Below are positions 61,913 through 64,000 of a stretch of 64,000 nt of DNA, piece by piece; position 1 is the stretch's first letter; each line of letters opens with the position of its first letter. Both the position numbers and the translations under genes were made by a program. The notes below the pieces were generated by a model that searched no databases, was not told the DNA's origin, and saw nothing but the letters and a program-made list of their open reading frames with translations. The stretch is from Pelomonas parva (GTDB taxonomy: Bacteria; Pseudomonadota; Gammaproteobacteria; Burkholderiales; Burkholderiaceae_C). The stretch lies in NCBI RefSeq assembly GCF_043555835.1, contig NZ_JBIGHV010000002.1, positions 827,315 through 891,314 on the forward strand. The letters are read 5' to 3'.

Positions 61913-62752
61913 TCAGGGGAGAGAGAGGCTGGTTTCGGCCAGCAGCTTGCCGCCGGATTCGGGCCGCTCGTGGAAGGCCAGCTTCAGCGTGCCGCCGGGC
62001 AGGGCGTTGCCGGCCGGCAGCTGCAGCGGCAGTTGCACGCGCCGGGCCGCATTGGGTGCGTAGACGGCCACGCCGCCGGCGCGCGCGACCTCGAAGGTCA
62101 CCCCGGCCGTCGTCGTGAAGGTGGCGAGCAGGTCGCCGTAGACGGAGCGGTTGCCCTCGCGCCGCATCTGGAAGGACAGGGCGCCGGGCCCCTGGGCGGA
62201 CGGGGGCTGCACGGCCAGGTCGGTCAGGTCTAGCCTGGCCTGGGTGTCGCCCTGGCGCACGATGACCGGGATGGACGCGCCGACCAGGGCCTGGATGACG
62301 ACGCCGAGCGTCTTGCCGTCGCGCTTGGCAACGTCCTCGACGCTGCTGGCGCCGGTGGCCTCGGCGACGCGGTCGAACTGCAGGTGCGAACGGTATTCGC
62401 CCGTGGCCAGCCCATCGGGCTTGCGCAGCAGGATGCGCACGATCTGCGAGCCGCCGGGCGGGATGGTGACCTGGCGCGGCGAGTAGCGCAGCAGCGCGTC
62501 GGCAAACTGTTCGCCGGGGCCGGGCTGGTCGACGGCGATGAACTCGCCGTTCGGGCCCATGCGGCGGTTGACGAGATTGATGCGGTAGGTCTCGGGTTTC
62601 TTGCCCTGGTTCATCAGCTCGACCTGGGCGGCGCGCTGCTGCTTGTCGAAGACGATGCGCGTCGGGAACAGCATCAGGTCTGCCGAGGCGAGGCCGGGCA
62701 GCATCAGCAGCCCGAGGGCCGCCAGCCGGATGAGCTTGGTCGATGCACGCAT
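61913..62752 (-). CDS. PapD-like periplasmic chaperone of the usher locus
   Basis: A 279-residue periplasmic protein. The start at 62752 gives a signal peptide (TKLIRLAALGLLMLPGLASA), and an ATG 11 codons upstream is weaker. The N-terminal Ig domain has DLMLFPTRIVFDKQQRAAQVELMNQG and YSPRQVTIPPGGSQIVRILLRKP, the latter being the donor-strand region of PapD-family chaperones. The C-terminal domain is longer than in classical chaperones. It should hold DUF4402-type subunits before usher delivery. 29 bp separate it from the usher gene. Confidence 0.8.
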   Translation of the reverse strand: MRASTKLIRLAALGLLMLPGLASADLMLFPTRIVFDKQQRAAQVELMNQGKKPETYRINLVNRRMGPNGEFIAVDQPGPGEQFADALLRYSPRQVTIPPGGSQIVRILLRKPDGLATGEYRSHLQFDRVAEATGASSVEDVAKRDGKTLGVVIQALVGASIPVIVRQGDTQARLDLTDLAVQPPSAQGPGALSFQMRREGNRSVYGDLLATFTTTAGVTFEVARAGGVAVYAPNAARRVQLPLQLPAGNALPGGTLKLAFHERPESGGKLLAETSLSLP

Positions 62753-62815
62753 GCCGCCATCGTCGCCAGGACTTGAGCGCTTCAAAGCGCGTAATAGCGG
62801 CAGAGTTGCCCGGCT

Positions 62816-63280
62816 TTATTGGTAGTTGACGGTGACGTTGAAGCTGCCGGTGTAGCTGCCCGTGGCCTGCGAGCTGCCCACGCTCAGCGTCGCGCCGACG
62901 TTGATCTGCTGGGTGCCGCCGCCCGACAGCACGCCCACGGCGGCAGGGCTGCTGACGAAGCCGTTCAAGGCCATGCTGCCGTTGTCGCCGTCGCTGAGGA
63001 AGACGGTGCCGTCGGCCGGCAGCGAGATATCGAACATCGCGCTCGGCGTGCCGGTGATGGTGAACTGCGCCGCGCTGGCCGCGCCGCCCTGGTTGACCAG
63101 GATGACGCTGCCGGTCTTCATGCGCGCGCCGCCGGTGCCGACGCTGATGGTGCCGCCGCCGCCGGCGGTGAAGGCGCCGAAGGACAGGGCGGCGGTGTTG
63201 TTCAGGGTCTGCGCGGGCGCGGCGACGCTGGCCAACAGCAGGACCCAGTGCAGGGCACGGCGGCGGGCCGGCACGCGCAT
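62816..63280 (-). CDS. DUF4402-like pilin/surface subunit
   Basis: A 154-residue secreted protein. The start at 63280 gives a signal peptide ending in LASVAAPAQT. The mature part is Gly/Ser/Thr-rich with the DUF4402 pattern: LSFGAFTAGGGGTISVGTGG, QFTITGTPSAMFDISLP, and the C-terminal GSYTGSFNVTVNYQ. The final strand resembles the beta-strand used in donor-strand exchange. It is probably the main subunit assembled by the chaperone and usher downstream. Confidence 0.75.
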   Translation of the reverse strand: MRVPARRRALHWVLLLASVAAPAQTLNNTAALSFGAFTAGGGGTISVGTGGARMKTGSVILVNQGGAASAAQFTITGTPSAMFDISLPADGTVFLSDGDNGSMALNGFVSSPAAVGVLSGGGTQQINVGATLSVGSSQATGSYTGSFNVTVNYQ

Positions 63281-63287
63281 CGGCAGG

Positions 63288-63872
63288 TCAGTTGAAGGCG
63301 ACCGTGATGACCAGCGGTGCCTCGCCATCACCGCCGGTCGCGGCGGCGGCCACCGACACCGCTGCGGCCGGGCCTCGGGCCAGCAGGGCCGCGCCGGCTG
63401 CCGGCACGATGTCGATGCCGAAGGCCTGGCGGCTCTCGATGGCGGCGCCTATCCACACGGGCAGGGCGCGCAGGCTGGCCGGTGTCGACGCACTGGCCAC
63501 GCGCGGCACCAGGGCGCCGGTGGCGGGGCCGGCGGGTGCGTCCTGGGCCAGCAGCAGGTCCTGCACGCTGACGGGCACGCCCAGCCAGGCGTTGACGCTG
63601 GCGGGCAGCACCACGGTCGCGCCGGCCTGGGCCGTGGCGCTGGCCGCGAAGGCCGGCATCATCGGTGCCAGGCCGCACAGCAGGCCGGCTGCCGCGTACC
63701 ACCCGAAGTGGGTGAAGCTGATGTGTTTCGGGCCGAGCGCCGGGCCGCTCCCAAGCCGGCCCGTCGGGCGATGTGCTTGCGGCTTGATGCCGCAAGCATC
63801 GCCGTCCCCCCGGGGGACCGACCAGACTCGCTCGCGTGCAGCGATGCGAGGTTGGGCGAGGGGCCGCTTCAT
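63288..63872 (-). CDS. Second secreted pilin-like protein, start uncertain
   Basis: The C-terminal ~150 residues look like a secreted subunit. They comprise a hydrophobic signal (GWYAAAGLLCGLAPMMPAFA), a mature Ala/Val-rich part and the ending DGEAPLVITVAFN, which parallels the VNYQ end of the next gene. No ATG, GTG or TTG lies at the expected signal-peptide start. The only upstream ATGs, at 63872 and beyond, fall inside the repeated intergenic element (63730-63866), giving 60 residues of low-complexity Arg/Gly/Pro sequence. Either a CTG start is used or the element has truncated the gene. Confidence 0.5.
   Translation of the reverse strand: MKRPLAQPRIAARERVWSVPRGDGDACGIKPQAHRPTGRLGSGPALGPKHISFTHFGWYAAAGLLCGLAPMMPAFAASATAQAGATVVLPASVNAWLGVPVSVQDLLLAQDAPAGPATGALVPRVASASTPASLRALPVWIGAAIESRQAFGIDIVPAAGAALLARGPAAAVSVAAAATGGDGEAPLVITVAFN
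63730..63866 (-). repeat. Structured intergenic element, copy 2 (137 bp)
   Basis: It has the same header GGGCCGAGCGCCGGGCCG and tail GGGCGAGGGGC as the copy at 16350. The stem is GCTTGCGGC / GCCGCAAGC around a TTGAT loop (63775-63797). In copy 1 the same position is GCTTGCCGG / CCGGCAAGC, so both arms have changed together. The second palindrome is GTCCCCCCGGGGGAC. It lies at the 5' end of the second pilin-like gene. Confidence 0.7.
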
Positions 63873-64000
63873 CTCAGTTGTTCCACCGCGCTTCGCGCGT
63901 CCCACGACCCATGAAACGGGCGTGTAATTCAGGGGCGGCGTCCGGCGCAGAGGTCGGTTCGTACTTGGTGCTTCGAGCTCGTATTTCAGTTGGACCCGCG
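63873..64000. other. Window end, no feature recognised
   Basis: I see no convincing gene, hairpin or repeat in these last bases beyond a few short open frames. A gene may continue past the window edge. Confidence 0.5.

Noticed and set aside
59697..62063. 788-codon open frame on the plus strand opposite the usher gene
   Set aside because: It is low-complexity antisense sequence. The minus-strand usher has a signal peptide and clear domains.

Overview
The window is high-GC (roughly two-thirds G+C by eye), densely packed chromosomal DNA. Gene content and protein style point to a betaproteobacterium of the order Burkholderiales, most like the Roseateles / Pelomonas / Mitsuaria / Rubrivivax group. 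Pointers are CysB-type sulfate regulation, MetE/MetR, a Czc metal-efflux locus, GluQ-RS and abundant LysR regulators. This placement is inference from the proteins, not a database result. No rRNA, tRNA, CRISPR array, phage or transposase gene was found.

Layout. 0-4 kb: an MksE/MksB (SMC-like condensin) pair whose MksF partner would lie upstream of the window, then a hot-dog thioesterase. 4-7 kb: a LysR regulator divergent from a tartrate/D-malate dehydrogenase, and a ParD-like small protein translationally coupled to a second methionine aminopeptidase behind a 28-bp palindromic operator. 7-9.3 kb: an accessory patch with a TPR protein, a small membrane protein, a stranded copy of the MetE C-terminal coding end, a frameshifted secreted protein, a glyoxalase-fold protein and two copies of a ~75-bp hairpin repeat. 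9.2-13.3 kb: metE/metR and an MgtC-family membrane protein. 13.4-16.3 kb: PilZ and GGDEF-EAL (cyclic-di-GMP) genes. 16.5-24 kb: tandem FKBP, ankyrin, GluQ-RS, LysR, pirin, WrbA-like, and a DUF1501/DUF1800 pair.

24-33 kb is a sulfate-uptake region: Sbp, CysB, then CysTWA and a second Sbp. It is interrupted by a dienelactone-hydrolase-type enzyme, a small serine hydrolase, a molbindin and a 566-bp palindromic non-coding element. 32.7-34.5 kb: a NarX/NarL-type two-component pair. 34.6-43 kb: a 2-keto-4-pentenoate hydratase-like protein, a secreted double-domain GH43 protein, Mfd, a DUF885 protein and an orphan ParD. 43-51 kb: a complete Czc-type heavy-metal efflux operon (czcI-like, C, B, A) divergent from czcRS. 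The czcRS genes are translationally coupled to an isoquinoline-1-oxidoreductase-type molybdenum hydroxylase pair. 53.8-58.8 kb: chalcone-isomerase-fold protein, RlmN-like, class II aldolase, IspD and a HipBA module. 58.8-63.9 kb: an unusual chaperone/usher locus with DUF4402-like pilins and an usher with a duplicated N-terminal domain.

The most interesting non-gene structures are: (i) the metE 3'-end duplication flanking a small cassette-like island with repeated hairpins; (ii) a three-copy intergenic element (about 16.35, 31.47 and 63.73 kb) whose stem differs between two copies by compensatory changes; and (iii) the 566-bp nested inverted repeat at 28.0-28.6 kb.
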